Shown here piece after piece: positions 28,360-37,867 of a DNA stretch of 64,000 nucleotides. The first letter of the stretch is position 1. Each line of letters opens with the position of its first letter. The stretch covers positions 2,790,001 through 2,854,000 of the forward strand of contig NZ_JAFCJI010000001.1 in the NCBI RefSeq assembly GCF_018131105.1, written 5' to 3'. The stretch comes from Bradyrhizobium manausense (lineage in GTDB: Bacteria > Pseudomonadota > Alphaproteobacteria > Rhizobiales > Xanthobacteraceae). The notes below the pieces were generated by a model. That model searched no databases. It saw only the letters and a program-made list of their open reading frames with translations, and was not told the origin of the DNA. The position numbers were made by a program, and so were the translations under genes.

Positions 28360-30081
28360 TCAGACTGAGGCAGGCTGGTTCGGGTTGAGGTCCTGCTTCT
28401 TTACCTTACCAGTCGCCGTCAGCGGCAACGCGTCGATGATGCGCACCTCCGGAACCTTGTAGACGGCCATGCGCTCGGCGCACCAGGCACGCAGGTCCTC
28501 GGCGGAGATGGTGCCGACCGCCTCCGGCTTGAGCTGGATATAGGCCACCGGCACCTGCCCCTTGTCGGGGTCGTCGCGCCCGACCACGCCCGAGCCCAGC
28601 ACTTTCGGATGCTGGCCGAGCAGTGCCTCGATCTCCGGCGGAAACACGCTCATGCCTTTGACTTTCAGCATCTCCTTGCGACGGCCGAGGAAGTGCAGGA
28701 AACCGTCCTTGTCGATGTTGCCGATGTCGCCGGTGCGCAGCCAGCCGTCGATCAGCGACTCCGCGGTCGCCTCGGGCTTGTTCCAGTAGCTCTTGAGCAG
28801 CGACGGCGTCCGCACGCGGATCTCGCCTTCCGTGCCGAGCGGCAACAACGCGCCGGTTTCGAAATCGGTGATCTTGAACTCGGCGCCTGGGACCGGCAGC
28901 CCGACGAAGATCGGCTGATTGTTGAGATCGAAATCGTCGTCCTGGAAGCCCGCCGTAAAGGTGTTGGAGGTGTGGGTCTCCGTCATGCCCCAGGCCGCTT
29001 CCATCAGGATCGTGCCGGTGAGCTCCTTCCAGCGCTTGCGATAGTCGGCATTGAGCTTCTTGACGAAAGAGACCACGCGGACCTGCTTCAGCGACGACAG
29101 ATCAAATTCGCTCCAGCGCGGATGGTCCATCAGCTCGACCGCACCGTCGACCGGCATCGCCGTGATCGTGACCTTGTATTTGTCGATCGCGGCCATTGCA
29201 CCAACGGCGTCCCAGCGCGCCAGCAGGATCAGCGTCCCGCCGGAGAACAGTGGGAAGATCAGGCCGAAATTCTCGCCGGCAATCCAGAACTCCGGAAAGA
29301 ACGACAGGAAGACGCTGCTCTCGTCCGACAGCACCGAGATGCCGTAATTGGCGGCGGCCGTATAGACCATGTCGCGATGGGTATGGACACAGCCCTTGGG
29401 CATGCCCGTGGTGCCGCCGGTGTAGTTGAGCGCGGCGATCTCATCGAGGCCGGGCGGCGGCAACGGGGCCACCGCGGACATTGCGGAGAGCGCCGGCAAC
29501 AGGTCCGTCGCGCCGGAGATCGCGATGCGCGGCGTGCAGATCGATTCCGGGGTCGGGAATGCCGGCGTTGCCGGCACGACATCGGCAAAGCTCGTGACGA
29601 TGATCTCGCGCAGACTGACCTCGCCCCTGACTTGCTCGACGACGGGGATGAGTTGGTCCAGTGCCACGATCACCTCGGCCTTGGTGTCGGTGAGCTCGTA
29701 GGCCAGCTCGAATGCACGCGACAGCGGGCTCACGGGAACATGAACCGCACCGAGCTTCAGAATGCCGAAGAACACGATGTGGAATTGCGGACAGTTCGGC
29801 AGGAAGACGGCGACACGATCGCCCTTGCGCACGCCCTTCTCTCGCAATAGCGCCGCAAAGCGATCGCTCTGCTGGTCGAGATCGGCATAAGTCGTGACGT
29901 GCCCGTAGAAGATCACCGCTGGACGCGCGGGGCTATGCTTCGCCCAGGCCCGCAGATATTCCGTGAGCGGCACTTCGCCGTGCAGATAGTTCGGCGAACG
30001 CGGCATACCCCTGGGCCAGGCCTTCTCCCACAGGCCGCGAAGGGTGGCGAGGTAGTCCTGTTCGTTGAGGCCTGCACTCAT
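28360..30081 (-). CDS. AMP-dependent acyl-CoA synthetase/ligase
   Basis: This 573-residue class I adenylate-forming enzyme has the AMP motif YTGGTTGMPKGCVHTH, the aromatic AAWGMTETH, the hinge GWLRTGDIG...RRKEMLKVKGM, and the catalytic Lys in TATGKVKKQDL near the end. It activates a carboxylic acid to its acyl-CoA through an acyl-AMP. It lies immediately upstream of the single-chain carboxylase on the same strand, suggesting an activation-then-carboxylation route for an unknown, probably medium- or branched-chain, acid. Confidence 0.93.
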   Translation of the reverse strand: MSAGLNEQDYLATLRGLWEKAWPRGMPRSPNYLHGEVPLTEYLRAWAKHSPARPAVIFYGHVTTYADLDQQSDRFAALLREKGVRKGDRVAVFLPNCPQFHIVFFGILKLGAVHVPVSPLSRAFELAYELTDTKAEVIVALDQLIPVVEQVRGEVSLREIIVTSFADVVPATPAFPTPESICTPRIAISGATDLLPALSAMSAVAPLPPPGLDEIAALNYTGGTTGMPKGCVHTHRDMVYTAAANYGISVLSDESSVFLSFFPEFWIAGENFGLIFPLFSGGTLILLARWDAVGAMAAIDKYKVTITAMPVDGAVELMDHPRWSEFDLSSLKQVRVVSFVKKLNADYRKRWKELTGTILMEAAWGMTETHTSNTFTAGFQDDDFDLNNQPIFVGLPVPGAEFKITDFETGALLPLGTEGEIRVRTPSLLKSYWNKPEATAESLIDGWLRTGDIGNIDKDGFLHFLGRRKEMLKVKGMSVFPPEIEALLGQHPKVLGSGVVGRDDPDKGQVPVAYIQLKPEAVGTISAEDLRAWCAERMAVYKVPEVRIIDALPLTATGKVKKQDLNPNQPASV

Positions 30082-30181
30082 GACGTCATCCCGTGCTTTT
30101 CTTTTCGGGCACAGATGTGCCTTCGACCGACGTCATTACAGGTCGAGCACAGCGAACGTCATGTCAAGACAAACAGTTCGT

Positions 30182-30209
30182 CCGCGTCACGGACGATGCC
30201 GTGACGCGG
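30182..30209 (-). terminator. Strong hairpin downstream of the chemoreceptor gene
   Basis: CCGCGTCACGG (30182-30192) and CCGTGACGCGG (30199-30209) form a perfect 11-bp stem with a 6-base loop, 25 bp beyond the receptor stop. On the minus strand it is not followed by a U-run; on the plus strand AAAAAC follows. It may end the receptor transcript before the ligase gene. Confidence 0.5.
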
Positions 30210-30233
30210 AAAAACACCGAACAGGCGCGCCCG

Positions 30234-31916
30234 TCAGGCCGCCCGCACACCCGCAACGAAGGTGCTAACCTCGTTCTCGAGCGATTGCAGCTTCTCCGTC
30301 AGCCGGCCGCTCGATTGCAGCACGAGGCCCGCGGCCTGGCCGGTCTCCGCCGTCGCATCGGTGACGCCCGAGATGTTTTGGGAGACCTGATCAGTGCCGG
30401 AAGCTGCCTCCCGCACACTGTGCGCAATGGCCTGCGTCGCCGCGCCCTGCTCTTCGACCGCGGCTGCAATCGACGAGGAGATCTCGTTGACCTCCATGAT
30501 GGTGGCGCGGATGCTCTCGATGTTGCCGACGACCTGGTTGGTCTCGGCCTGGATCGCGGTGATCTGCGCGCCGATCTCATCGGTCGCCTTCGCGGTCTGG
30601 CTCGCCAGCGACTTGACTTCGCTCGCGACCACGGCAAAGCCTTTGCCGGCCTCGCCGGCGCGGGCCGCCTCGATCGTGGCGTTGAGCGCGAGCAGATTGG
30701 TTTGCGAGGCGATCTGATTGATGAGGTCGATGACCTCGCCGATCTTGTGAGCGGCGGCAGCCAGCCCCTGCACGGTGTCGTTGGTGCGCTGGCCGTCGGC
30801 GGCCGCCTTGTCGGCGACCGTTGCGGCCTGCGCGACCCGCTGGCTGATCTCGGTGATGGAGGACGACAACTCGCCGGCGGCGGAGGCAACCGTCTGCACG
30901 TTGCTCGAGGCCTGCTGACAGGCGGTGGCGACAAAGGTGGCGCGGTCGGTCGCCTTGTTCGCGGTCTCCGACATGCCCTGGGCTGCCTGCTGCATCGCGC
31001 GTGCCTCGTCGAAGACGTCGCGGACGACGGCTTGAACGCTCGCCTCGAACTTGCCGGCGAGATCGGCCATGGTCTTGCGCTTCTCTTCGTCGGCCCGCTG
31101 CTTGGTTTCCTGCTGCTCGACATGCATCCGGCCCACCGCCGACGCATTTTCCTTGAACACGGCAAGCGCCTTGGCGAGCGCGCCGAGCTCATCGCGACGC
31201 TCCGTGTAGGGCACATCGAACGCGCTGTCGCCCCCTGCGAGACGATCGGTCAGCGTGGTGATTTTCGCCAGCGGCCGGGTGACACTGCGGCCGATCACGA
31301 AGGATGCGCCGAGCACGAGCACCAACACTGCGAGACAGACGAGACCGAAGGTCATCGCATCCTGACGGAAGACGGCGTCGACGTCGTCGAGATAGATACC
31401 GGTGCCGATGATCCAGCCCCAGGGCGCGAAGCCCTTCACATAGGAGATCTTTGCGACCGGCTGCTCGAAGCCCGGCTTCGGCCAGAGGTAGCCGTAGAAG
31501 CCCGCGCCCTGTTTCTTGACGACGTCAACGAAGCCGACGAACAGCGCGTTGCCGGAGGGATCCTTCATCCCGGCGAGATCCTTGCCGTCAAGCTCGGGCT
31601 TGATCGGGTGCATGATCATCTTCGGGGTCATGTCGTTGATCCAGAAATACTCGACCTTGTCGTAGCGAAGGCTCTTGATCTCGGCCATGGCGCCGGCCTG
31701 CGCCTGTTCGCGCGTGAGTTTTCCGTCGCTTTCGAGCTTCTGGTAATGCGCGAGGATACCGTAGCCGACATCGACCATGTGCTGCGTCTTGGCCTGGCGG
31801 TCGGCGATCATCTGGCTGCGCATTGTCGACAGCGCGATGGGCGCCAGTGCGATCATGCCGAGGAGGCTGATGCCGACAATGAGGACCAGCTTGAAACTGA
31901 TGCGGGAGAAAATCAT
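30234..31916 (-). CDS. Methyl-accepting chemotaxis protein with a single Cache domain
   Basis: The 560 residues show TM1 (about 8-30), a periplasmic sCache_2 domain (about 35-185; [48 protein letters not shown]), TM2, HAMP, and a long MCP signalling coiled coil with the highly conserved hairpin [20 protein letters not shown]. sCache_2 receptors usually bind small carboxylates. It reports to CheA/CheW at the pole. No chemotaxis genes adjoin, as is usual for scattered rhizobial receptors. Confidence 0.95.
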   Translation of the reverse strand: MIFSRISFKLVLIVGISLLGMIALAPIALSTMRSQMIADRQAKTQHMVDVGYGILAHYQKLESDGKLTREQAQAGAMAEIKSLRYDKVEYFWINDMTPKMIMHPIKPELDGKDLAGMKDPSGNALFVGFVDVVKKQGAGFYGYLWPKPGFEQPVAKISYVKGFAPWGWIIGTGIYLDDVDAVFRQDAMTFGLVCLAVLVLVLGASFVIGRSVTRPLAKITTLTDRLAGGDSAFDVPYTERRDELGALAKALAVFKENASAVGRMHVEQQETKQRADEEKRKTMADLAGKFEASVQAVVRDVFDEARAMQQAAQGMSETANKATDRATFVATACQQASSNVQTVASAAGELSSSITEISQRVAQAATVADKAAADGQRTNDTVQGLAAAAHKIGEVIDLINQIASQTNLLALNATIEAARAGEAGKGFAVVASEVKSLASQTAKATDEIGAQITAIQAETNQVVGNIESIRATIMEVNEISSSIAAAVEEQGAATQAIAHSVREAASGTDQVSQNISGVTDATAETGQAAGLVLQSSGRLTEKLQSLENEVSTFVAGVRAA

Positions 31917-32212
31917 CGGTGCTCACAGGAATTGGCGGGGCTGATATACCATTTTACCCAGTCCCCCTTAGCAAAGCCTTAAGCATTCGGGTTCCCGCAA
32001 GCTCCGCAGGACTGCGAGGGAGGAGAGGCCTCAAGCATGCGGAGACGGACGGCTTGCGAGGTTGGCCGCGTCCAAGATGAAAGCTCTTCAAAACTAGAAG
32101 ACCTCGATTTCGCCCATCCGAGCGTTGACTTGCAGAGAGCCCCGGCGGAACGATCGGTGCAGATCATCGGCGCCGGAAAGTGGCGTGAGCGCAGCCAGAC
32201 GCGAGAAGCTCC

Positions 32213-32713
32213 ATGCATCAACCGACATACACGAGGTCGCTCGACCTTCCCGCACTGTGCGCAGCCGAGCGGCTCCTCATCTGGGGATTTCGCGCCAAGG
32301 CGCGCAGCGGGACCGCCGTTCCCACCGCGGCCGACATTCAAGAGGTCTACGACCATTTTCGCGTCGGCGATGCCGTGCCCTCACTGGAGGCCATCGTCGA
32401 GATCTTTGCGTGCACGGCGCACACGGCCATCGAGGTGCATTGCCCCACATGCCCGAAGATGTCGGAGAGCGAGCACGGAATCTTGCACGCGATTGCAGCT
32501 GCGCAGGACGAGCGCATCGATGTCGCGCGCGAGCAGTTCGAGAGCTGGCTGCCGCCCGTCGGCGTCGATTGGGCGCTCGCGCCTGTCGGAGGACTTGCAA
32601 CGATCTTCCGCATGGCCGGTCTCATCCTGCCGGATCGACAGGTCAGGACTCCTCACATTGCGCGGACCATGGCGATGAAGAGCTGGCTGGTCGGAAGCCC
32701 CACGTTGCACTGA
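32213..32713 (+). CDS. Hypothetical protein, 166 residues
   Basis: It begins MHQPTYTRSLDLPALCAAERLLIWGFRAKA and has a Cys-rich centre (CTAHTAIEVHCPTCPKMSESEHGIL) that could hold a metal. No signal peptide or membrane helix is visible. A paired unknown gene starts 13 bp downstream, so the two form an operon. The context resembles small nitrogen-fixation-era hypotheticals, but no function can be named. Confidence 0.75.
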   Translation: MHQPTYTRSLDLPALCAAERLLIWGFRAKARSGTAVPTAADIQEVYDHFRVGDAVPSLEAIVEIFACTAHTAIEVHCPTCPKMSESEHGILHAIAAAQDERIDVAREQFESWLPPVGVDWALAPVGGLATIFRMAGLILPDRQVRTPHIARTMAMKSWLVGSPTLH

Positions 32714-32726
32714 CGGGATCGTTCAT

Positions 32727-33128
32727 ATGCAGGACAAGCCACAAGGCGTCGAAGGCTGCGACGAATTCTGCCGCACGGCGCTGTCGTTGTTCCGGTTCAT
32801 TGGCGCTGCCTATGCGACCGGCGCCTCCGATTGCTGGGAGGCCGCCTATCGCTTCGCCGACGAAGCGCCCGGCATTTCCGACAGCCCGCTGCTGGTCTCC
32901 CGCGTTGCCGCGCTGGTCAGAATCCTGCGCAGCGGGCGCCCCTGCGATCTGTGCTTCATGCCACCCTCGTGCCGCCGGCTCTCCAGGGACGAGGCGGACT
33001 TGATGCGGCTGCTGACCGTTGCGCGGCGGAGCGAGGCAGGTGAGCTCAAGATCGTCGTCGGCCAGCTGGTCGGGACCGAGAAAGAGAGTGCCGCCACGCA
33101 GGCGGTCAACGCGCTTGCGGTCTGCTGA
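32727..33128 (+). CDS. Hypothetical protein, 133 residues
   Basis: It is the second gene of a two-gene unit. Features are an RFIGAAYATGASDCWEAAYRFAD stretch, a CDLCFMPPSC cysteine cluster (CxxC with a third Cys six residues on), and a C-terminal helix. Both proteins of the pair thus have clustered cysteines, suggesting a shared metal- or redox-linked role; this is inference only. It is convergent with the TetR gene, with a 3-bp gap between stops. Confidence 0.75.
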   Translation: MQDKPQGVEGCDEFCRTALSLFRFIGAAYATGASDCWEAAYRFADEAPGISDSPLLVSRVAALVRILRSGRPCDLCFMPPSCRRLSRDEADLMRLLTVARRSEAGELKIVVGQLVGTEKESAATQAVNALAVC

Positions 33129-33131
33129 CGC

Positions 33132-33731
33132 CTAGCGATTGCCCTTGCCGAGCACGAGGTCGATGGTGTGGGCGGCGATCTTGCGCAGCTGCGGCTCGTC
33201 ATCGAAGGCACGTTCGAGAACGGCAAGGCCGCGCGTCACCGTGATGATGTGCAACGCCGCAGTCGCCGGGTTGCCGCTGAACTCACCGCGCTCGGCGCCT
33301 GCGGACAACGCGTCCTGAACCAGAGCGGTGATGCGGGATACCAGGTTCGCAAAAGCCTTCCGCGCGTCTTCGTCGAGCCCTTCGCCTTCAGCCGCGCCAA
33401 GCTCCATCAGCCCGCGCGTCGTCGGACAGCCGCGCGGCGGCGAGCCCGAACGGAAGTTTGTGATGGTCAGGTCGAAGAACGCGGTAAGGCGCTTGCGCAA
33501 CAAGCCCGTGCCGAGCGCTTTTTGCAGGGCGACGAGATAGTCGCCGGCATAGCGATCATAAGCATGGAGAAACAGCGCCTCCTTGCTGCCGAAGGCATTA
33601 TAGAGGCTGCCCCGCTGGACTCCGGCGTCGCGCGCAATGTCCGACAGTGAGGTGCCGCGCACGCCCTTGCGCCAGAATTGGTCGAACGCGATGCGCAGGA
33701 CGTCGTCGTGGTCGAATTCGCGCGGCCTCAC
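33132..33731 (-). CDS. TetR/AcrR family transcriptional regulator
   Basis: The 199-residue protein starts at GTG 33731, with GGGAG 7 bp upstream. An in-frame upstream extension would run through the operator region. The TetR N-terminal HTH reads VLRIAFDQFWRKGVRGTSLSDIARDAGVQRGSLYNAFGSKEALF. The C-terminal part fits the TetR_C domain of YcdC/Rut-like or organic-compound repressors (RGCPTTRGLMELG). It is divergent from a tautomerase gene with a shared inverted-repeat operator (33758-33800), so it probably represses both. Confidence 0.93.
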   Translation of the reverse strand: MRPREFDHDDVLRIAFDQFWRKGVRGTSLSDIARDAGVQRGSLYNAFGSKEALFLHAYDRYAGDYLVALQKALGTGLLRKRLTAFFDLTITNFRSGSPPRGCPTTRGLMELGAAEGEGLDEDARKAFANLVSRITALVQDALSAGAERGEFSGNPATAALHIITVTRGLAVLERAFDDEPQLRKIAAHTIDLVLGKGNR

Positions 33732-33757
33732 AGCATGCTCCCGTACTTCGGCAGGTA

Positions 33758-33800
33758 TTTGACACGACGTCAAAAACGTGTTTCTAGACATAGTGTCAAA
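33758..33800. promoter_or_regulatory. Divergent promoter/operator region with three TTTGAC half-sites
   Basis: TTTGAC (33758-33763) and GTCAAA (33769-33774) form a tight palindrome with a 5-bp gap. A third half-site, GTGTCAAA (33793-33800), pairs with TTTGACAC as an 8-bp inverted repeat. TTGACA-like -35 boxes overlap the half-sites on both strands. This is the expected layout for autorepression by a TetR protein and co-control of the divergent tautomerase gene. Confidence 0.6.
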
Positions 33801-33895
33801 AACTAATTGGGATTGATAGCCCATTCGTCAATGCCCGAACGGCCGGCGCTTGCATGCGCCTGGCCGCACGGCCCCGCATGCAAAGGGACCAGCCC

Positions 33896-34273
33896 ATGCC
33901 GCTCCTTCACATCTCCATGCGCGCTGGAAAGCCCGTCGCATATCGGCAGGCGATCCTCGACGGCCTCTATTGCGCCATGCGCGAGGCGTTGAACGTGCCT
34001 GACGGCGACGAGTTCATGACCATCAGCGAGCTGTCGCCCACCAACTTCCGCTGCGGCAACGCCTATGGCGTCAACCGCAGCGACGACGCCGTGCTGATCC
34101 AGATCACGGTGTTCGCCTCGCGAACCCCGGAGCAGAAGAAGGCGCTGTATCGCCGGATCGCGGAATTGCTCGGCGACAACCCGGGCCTTCGCCCCGAGGA
34201 CGTGTTCGTCAACGTGCTCGACGCCCCCGCGGAGAACTGGTCCGTCGGACGCGGCGTCGCACAATTCGCGTGA
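33896..34273 (+). CDS. Tautomerase family protein
   Basis: The 125-residue protein starts at ATG 33896, so that after Met removal Pro1 is the N-terminus (MPLLHISMRAGK). The N-terminal proline is the catalytic base of the 4-oxalocrotonate tautomerase superfamily. It is longer than the 62-residue 4-OT and resembles the doubled MSAD/CHMI-like size group. It would catalyse keto-enol isomerisation or a related reaction on an unsaturated acid. It is controlled by the divergent TetR gene, judging from the shared operator. Confidence 0.9.
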   Translation: MPLLHISMRAGKPVAYRQAILDGLYCAMREALNVPDGDEFMTISELSPTNFRCGNAYGVNRSDDAVLIQITVFASRTPEQKKALYRRIAELLGDNPGLRPEDVFVNVLDAPAENWSVGRGVAQFA

Positions 34274-34319
34274 GCGTGCACGTCGAGCCAGGGATGGGTT
34301 GGCGGTGGAGGACCAAGAC

Positions 34320-35189
34320 TCAGCCCTCCGCCTGCACGCCGTGGTGACGGTGATAGGCGCTCGGCGTCGGCCAGGTCCAGCCCTTCAGTGCCGCACGGTC
34401 CGGCTCGAAGATTTCGATCTTGAGCGGATGACACGCCGCGGCGTCGCTGGAATGGGTTGCGCTGCAATCCCCGCCGGGACAGGCCGACAACGCTCCGAGC
34501 AGGTCGATCTCCGCGAAAAACTCGATGAAGTCGCCGGGGCGGACCGGACTTGCCTTCATGAAATACTGATGCGTGTCCTGCGTGAATCCGGTGCACATGA
34601 AGACATTGAGCACATCGTGGACATGATGCTCCACTGCAGCGGGATCCATCTTCAATTCGGCGGCAAGCGCGCGGGACAGGTTGGAGTGGCAGCAGAAATC
34701 GTAAGTCGAGCCGTTCAGCAGCAGATTGGTGTAGGGATCGCAGCGCGTGCCGATGACATCGTGAATGCCGGCGCCATCAGCGTCGAAGCCGTACCAGCCC
34801 AGCGTATCGTGACTGATGGTCGCCATCGGCCGAAGACAAGGCATCGTGCTCCAGAGCCGGTCACCGAGGCCGACATGCGTGCCATGGAGCGCCCGCGTCT
34901 TGCCGCTGAAGAAGCGCTCGGCCAGATCGCCCGCGTTCCAGAGATTGAGATCTCCGACCTGAGCGCCTTCGATGCTGACGATGCGAAAGAACTGGCCGCG
35001 CGCCACACGAAAAGCACGGGCATCGCGGGGCGGCACGATCAGCTCGTGTGTCTTGACCATCGTCTGCCGCGCGGATTCGAGCGTAGCCATGTCAGGCCCG
35101 GGCATCGTCCCGGCCGGATAGACAATGGCGGGCCTGGCAGCGCGGCGCAGGGCCGCGTCGGCGGGAACGGAGGAGCTATTCCGGGGCAT
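34320..35189 (-). CDS. DUF1989 urea carboxylase-associated family protein
   Basis: The 289 residues start at ATG 35189 (GAGG 8 bp upstream). The family pattern is clear: ELIVPPRDARAFRVARGQFFRIV, VGDLNLWNA, HGTHVGLGDRLWSTMPCLRPMATI, CDPYTNLLLNG, and CCHSNLSRAL, with clustered His and Cys residues fit for a metal site. Such proteins accompany urea carboxylase or related amide metabolism. Here the gene is the last of a three-gene operon with a CobW GTPase and an amidohydrolase. Confidence 0.88.
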   Translation of the reverse strand: MPRNSSSVPADAALRRAARPAIVYPAGTMPGPDMATLESARQTMVKTHELIVPPRDARAFRVARGQFFRIVSIEGAQVGDLNLWNAGDLAERFFSGKTRALHGTHVGLGDRLWSTMPCLRPMATISHDTLGWYGFDADGAGIHDVIGTRCDPYTNLLLNGSTYDFCCHSNLSRALAAELKMDPAAVEHHVHDVLNVFMCTGFTQDTHQYFMKASPVRPGDFIEFFAEIDLLGALSACPGGDCSATHSSDAAACHPLKIEIFEPDRAALKGWTWPTPSAYHRHHGVQAEG

Positions 35190-35251
35190 TGTAGGCCTCA
35201 AGATGACAGGTGGCGGCTGACATTGGGCGCGATCGACTCTATCGCCTCGCG

Positions 35252-36178
35252 TCAACCCGAAGCAACACAGCCGTCCATGAGCGCGTCGAGCTCGGCTTTC
35301 GAGAGCACACCGAGTTCGGCGATGAAGACGATCCGCGACCGCGGCACGCCTGGTGCGGGCGGATCGCCAGGGGCAAGCGTCGCCCGGCCGCCGGCGAACT
35401 GGAACACCATCTGACGCCCGGGCTGCTCGACCGCTTCGAACAGGCCTTTTGCGCGCGCCAGCTTCGGCGCCAAACGGCCGATCGCCTGCTGCAAGCGCGG
35501 CAGCGAGAGCGGCCGATCGGAGCTCCAGCTCAGCGTTTCGAAGCGATCTTCTGCCGGACGTTTCGGCCCCGGCTCGCGCGGCGCGGGCGTGCGGTCGCTC
35601 GCGGGAAACAGCAGCGCGGACGGAATCTCGCCGTGCTTCGCATCGACGATGACGGCCGGCACGCGCTGCGCGCGGATGGCCTCGCGCATCCGGGCGCCTG
35701 CGCCTTCGTCCGCCAGATCCAGCTTGCTGAGAGCCACGATATCGGCGACGCGCAGCTGCGAACGCTGGAGCGCATCGTCGAGGGCCGCCGGCGGCGTCGC
35801 CGCGTCCATCACGCAAAGCACCGTTTCCAGCGGCGCCTCGCGCAGGATCACGGGGTCCATCAGATTGCGGACGATGTCGGCGGGATCGGCAACGCCGCTG
35901 GTCTCGATGACGATATAGTCTGGCCTGGGATCACGCCGCAGCAAGGTCGAGAGCGTGCGCAAAAGATCGCCCTCGAGCGAGCAGCAGATGCAGCCATTGC
36001 TGAGACTGACCACGCCGTCGCTCGCGCCCGCGAGCAACTCCGCATCGATGTTGATCGCGCCAAAATCGTTGACGATGGCGGCAATGCGCCGCCCCTCAGC
36101 ATTCGCCAGCAGATGGTTGACGACCGTGGTCTTGCCCGCCCCCAGAAAGCCCGTCACCAGGAGAACGGGGACCGGCAT
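35252..36178 (-). CDS. CobW/COG0523 family GTP-dependent metallochaperone
   Basis: The 308-residue G3E GTPase has Walker A GFLGAGKT at 10-17, the metal-binding motif GCICCS (Cys63, Cys65, Cys66), an ETSGVADP switch and a KLDLAD G4-like motif. Its C-terminal CobW_C region (about 220-300) is short. These proteins deliver Zn or Co to client enzymes. It lies 3 bp downstream of the amidohydrolase gene, a metal-dependent enzyme, and 62 bp upstream of the DUF1989 gene. It is therefore probably a dedicated chaperone for one of them. Confidence 0.92.
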   Translation of the reverse strand: MPVPVLLVTGFLGAGKTTVVNHLLANAEGRRIAAIVNDFGAINIDAELLAGASDGVVSLSNGCICCSLEGDLLRTLSTLLRRDPRPDYIVIETSGVADPADIVRNLMDPVILREAPLETVLCVMDAATPPAALDDALQRSQLRVADIVALSKLDLADEGAGARMREAIRAQRVPAVIVDAKHGEIPSALLFPASDRTPAPREPGPKRPAEDRFETLSWSSDRPLSLPRLQQAIGRLAPKLARAKGLFEAVEQPGRQMVFQFAGGRATLAPGDPPAPGVPRSRIVFIAELGVLSKAELDALMDGCVASG

Positions 36179-36181
36179 CGG

Positions 36182-37672
36182 TCAGCTCCCGACAACGGGG
36201 CGGCGCACGGGCCGGCCGGGCCGCGCATCGACGTCGAGCACGCCGTCGCTGATCAGCACCTGGCCGCTGACCACGAGATGCCGCACACCTTCCGACGCAC
36301 GGTTCATCGCGGTGAAGGTCGCGCGATCCGACAACTTCTCATAGTCGAACACGACGATGTCGGCATCGGCGTCCTTTGCCAGCCGGCCCTTGCTGCGCAT
36401 CGCGGGGGTACTCTGCGACAGGATTTCTGCGGGGATCAGCGCGCATTTGCGTACGCCTTCCAGGAGCGAGATCGCCTTGCGCTCGCGCACCCATTCGCGA
36501 ATGAATTTGGTGAAGCAGCCGGCCGAGCGCGGATGCGAGGTGGCATCGTCGGGCAGCGGCCAGGCATCGCCCTTGTAGGTGCTGCCGTCCGCCAGCGTCC
36601 ACGGCATCGCATCGGACGCGATCGCGCCGCCGGGATAGAGCACCGACATGTCGAGGAGATCGCGATGATGCGCATTGTTCTCGGTATCGAGGATGTGCCA
36701 GAGCACCAGCGAGGACGGCTCCTCGGCTTGCGCCTTCAAGAGCTCCTCGCGGTCGTGAAAGCGATAACCGTCGGTCACGCGCTGCACGGAATCGTAGCCG
36801 GTGCCGTTGCGCTCGACGAATTGCGGATCGCTGAAGAAGGCGGCTGCCAGCACGGTCGAGCCGGTGCCGTAAGGATAGGCCTCGACCGTGATGGGGAGCC
36901 CTTGCGCCTGCGCCTTCTCGATCAGCACGCGGCAGCGTTCGATGTCGGTCTTGCTCGACGAATTGAAGTGGCAGATGTGCATATGCGCGCCGGTGGCGCC
37001 GGCATAGCCGATCAGGCGGATATAGGCCTCCGCCGCACTCTCGGGGTCGACGCGCGACATGTAGGCGACGTGGGTGAAGGTCGGCACGTCCTGCTTCGCG
37101 GCGAGCTGGCACACCGCGGTCAGCTCCTGCACACCGGCGCCGGGCGCATAGGCATTCAAGATGCCGATGCCGATGCCGCCTTCGTTCAGGCCGCGCGCGA
37201 GGCGCTCGAGAATGCCCGCAACCTCCGCATCGCTCGCGACATTGTCCATCCAGCGGCGATCGCGCATGGCGTTGCCGAACGCCTCCAGCGAGCTTTCCGC
37301 GTTCGAGCCGGTCATCGCGCCGATACGCGCAAAGGCCCAGTTGGTGGCGGCGCCGTAGTTCAGCACGCGGCCTCGCCTCGCCTGGCGCTCATACCAGGAC
37401 CCGACGGGCAGCACGCCGGCTTCGAGATCGAGTGTCGTCGTCACGCCGTCGAATGCCTGCATCCGGTCGGCAGGGATCGACTGGCCGTGGGCGTGCAAGT
37501 CGATGAAGCCGGGCGCGACCACGAGCCCGGACGCGTCGATCACCCGCTCGGCGCCGCCGAGCGAGGAGCCGACCGCGGCGATCTTGCCGTCGACCACCGC
37601 CACGTCGCCAACCGCGTCCATTCCGCTCGCGGGATCCACAACCCGACCGCCGGAGACCACCAAACCGCTCAT
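36182..37672 (-). CDS. N-acyl-D-amino-acid deacylase-like amidohydrolase
   Basis: The 496-residue enzyme starts at ATG 37672 with GGAGGAG upstream. An amidohydrolase beta-sandwich start (GLVVSGGRVVDPASGMDAVGDVAVVDGKI) leads into the metal-dependent barrel with HAHG (HxH), further His residues in FTHVAYMSRV and HMHICHFNSSS, and the Asp of ASDAMPW. It most resembles D-aminoacylase/dihydroorotase-type members that cleave amides. It is the first gene of the operon with CobW and DUF1989 proteins, consistent with an imported or metal-demanding catabolic amidase. Confidence 0.88.
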   Translation of the reverse strand: MSGLVVSGGRVVDPASGMDAVGDVAVVDGKIAAVGSSLGGAERVIDASGLVVAPGFIDLHAHGQSIPADRMQAFDGVTTTLDLEAGVLPVGSWYERQARRGRVLNYGAATNWAFARIGAMTGSNAESSLEAFGNAMRDRRWMDNVASDAEVAGILERLARGLNEGGIGIGILNAYAPGAGVQELTAVCQLAAKQDVPTFTHVAYMSRVDPESAAEAYIRLIGYAGATGAHMHICHFNSSSKTDIERCRVLIEKAQAQGLPITVEAYPYGTGSTVLAAAFFSDPQFVERNGTGYDSVQRVTDGYRFHDREELLKAQAEEPSSLVLWHILDTENNAHHRDLLDMSVLYPGGAIASDAMPWTLADGSTYKGDAWPLPDDATSHPRSAGCFTKFIREWVRERKAISLLEGVRKCALIPAEILSQSTPAMRSKGRLAKDADADIVVFDYEKLSDRATFTAMNRASEGVRHLVVSGQVLISDGVLDVDARPGRPVRRPVVGS

Positions 37673-37867
37673 ATCGTCACACTCCTCCACGCTGGGAATC
37701 GTATCAAGGCAGATTCCGCGAGCGGCGACCACCTCCACCGAGGCGGGCGCATCATGCTCGCAGGGAAGGTCTTTGGCGCAAACATACATTCAGCGGTGCT
37801 TGGACCTCGAAACGACTGAGGAGGTGCTCGCACCGCGGAGTAGGAAGATCGCTGTCTTCCGAACAAA

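Noticed and set aside
35210..37819. Plus-strand open frame of about 870 codons
   Set aside because: It covers the amidohydrolase and CobW genes in antisense; the Arg/His-rich translation is a high-GC artefact.
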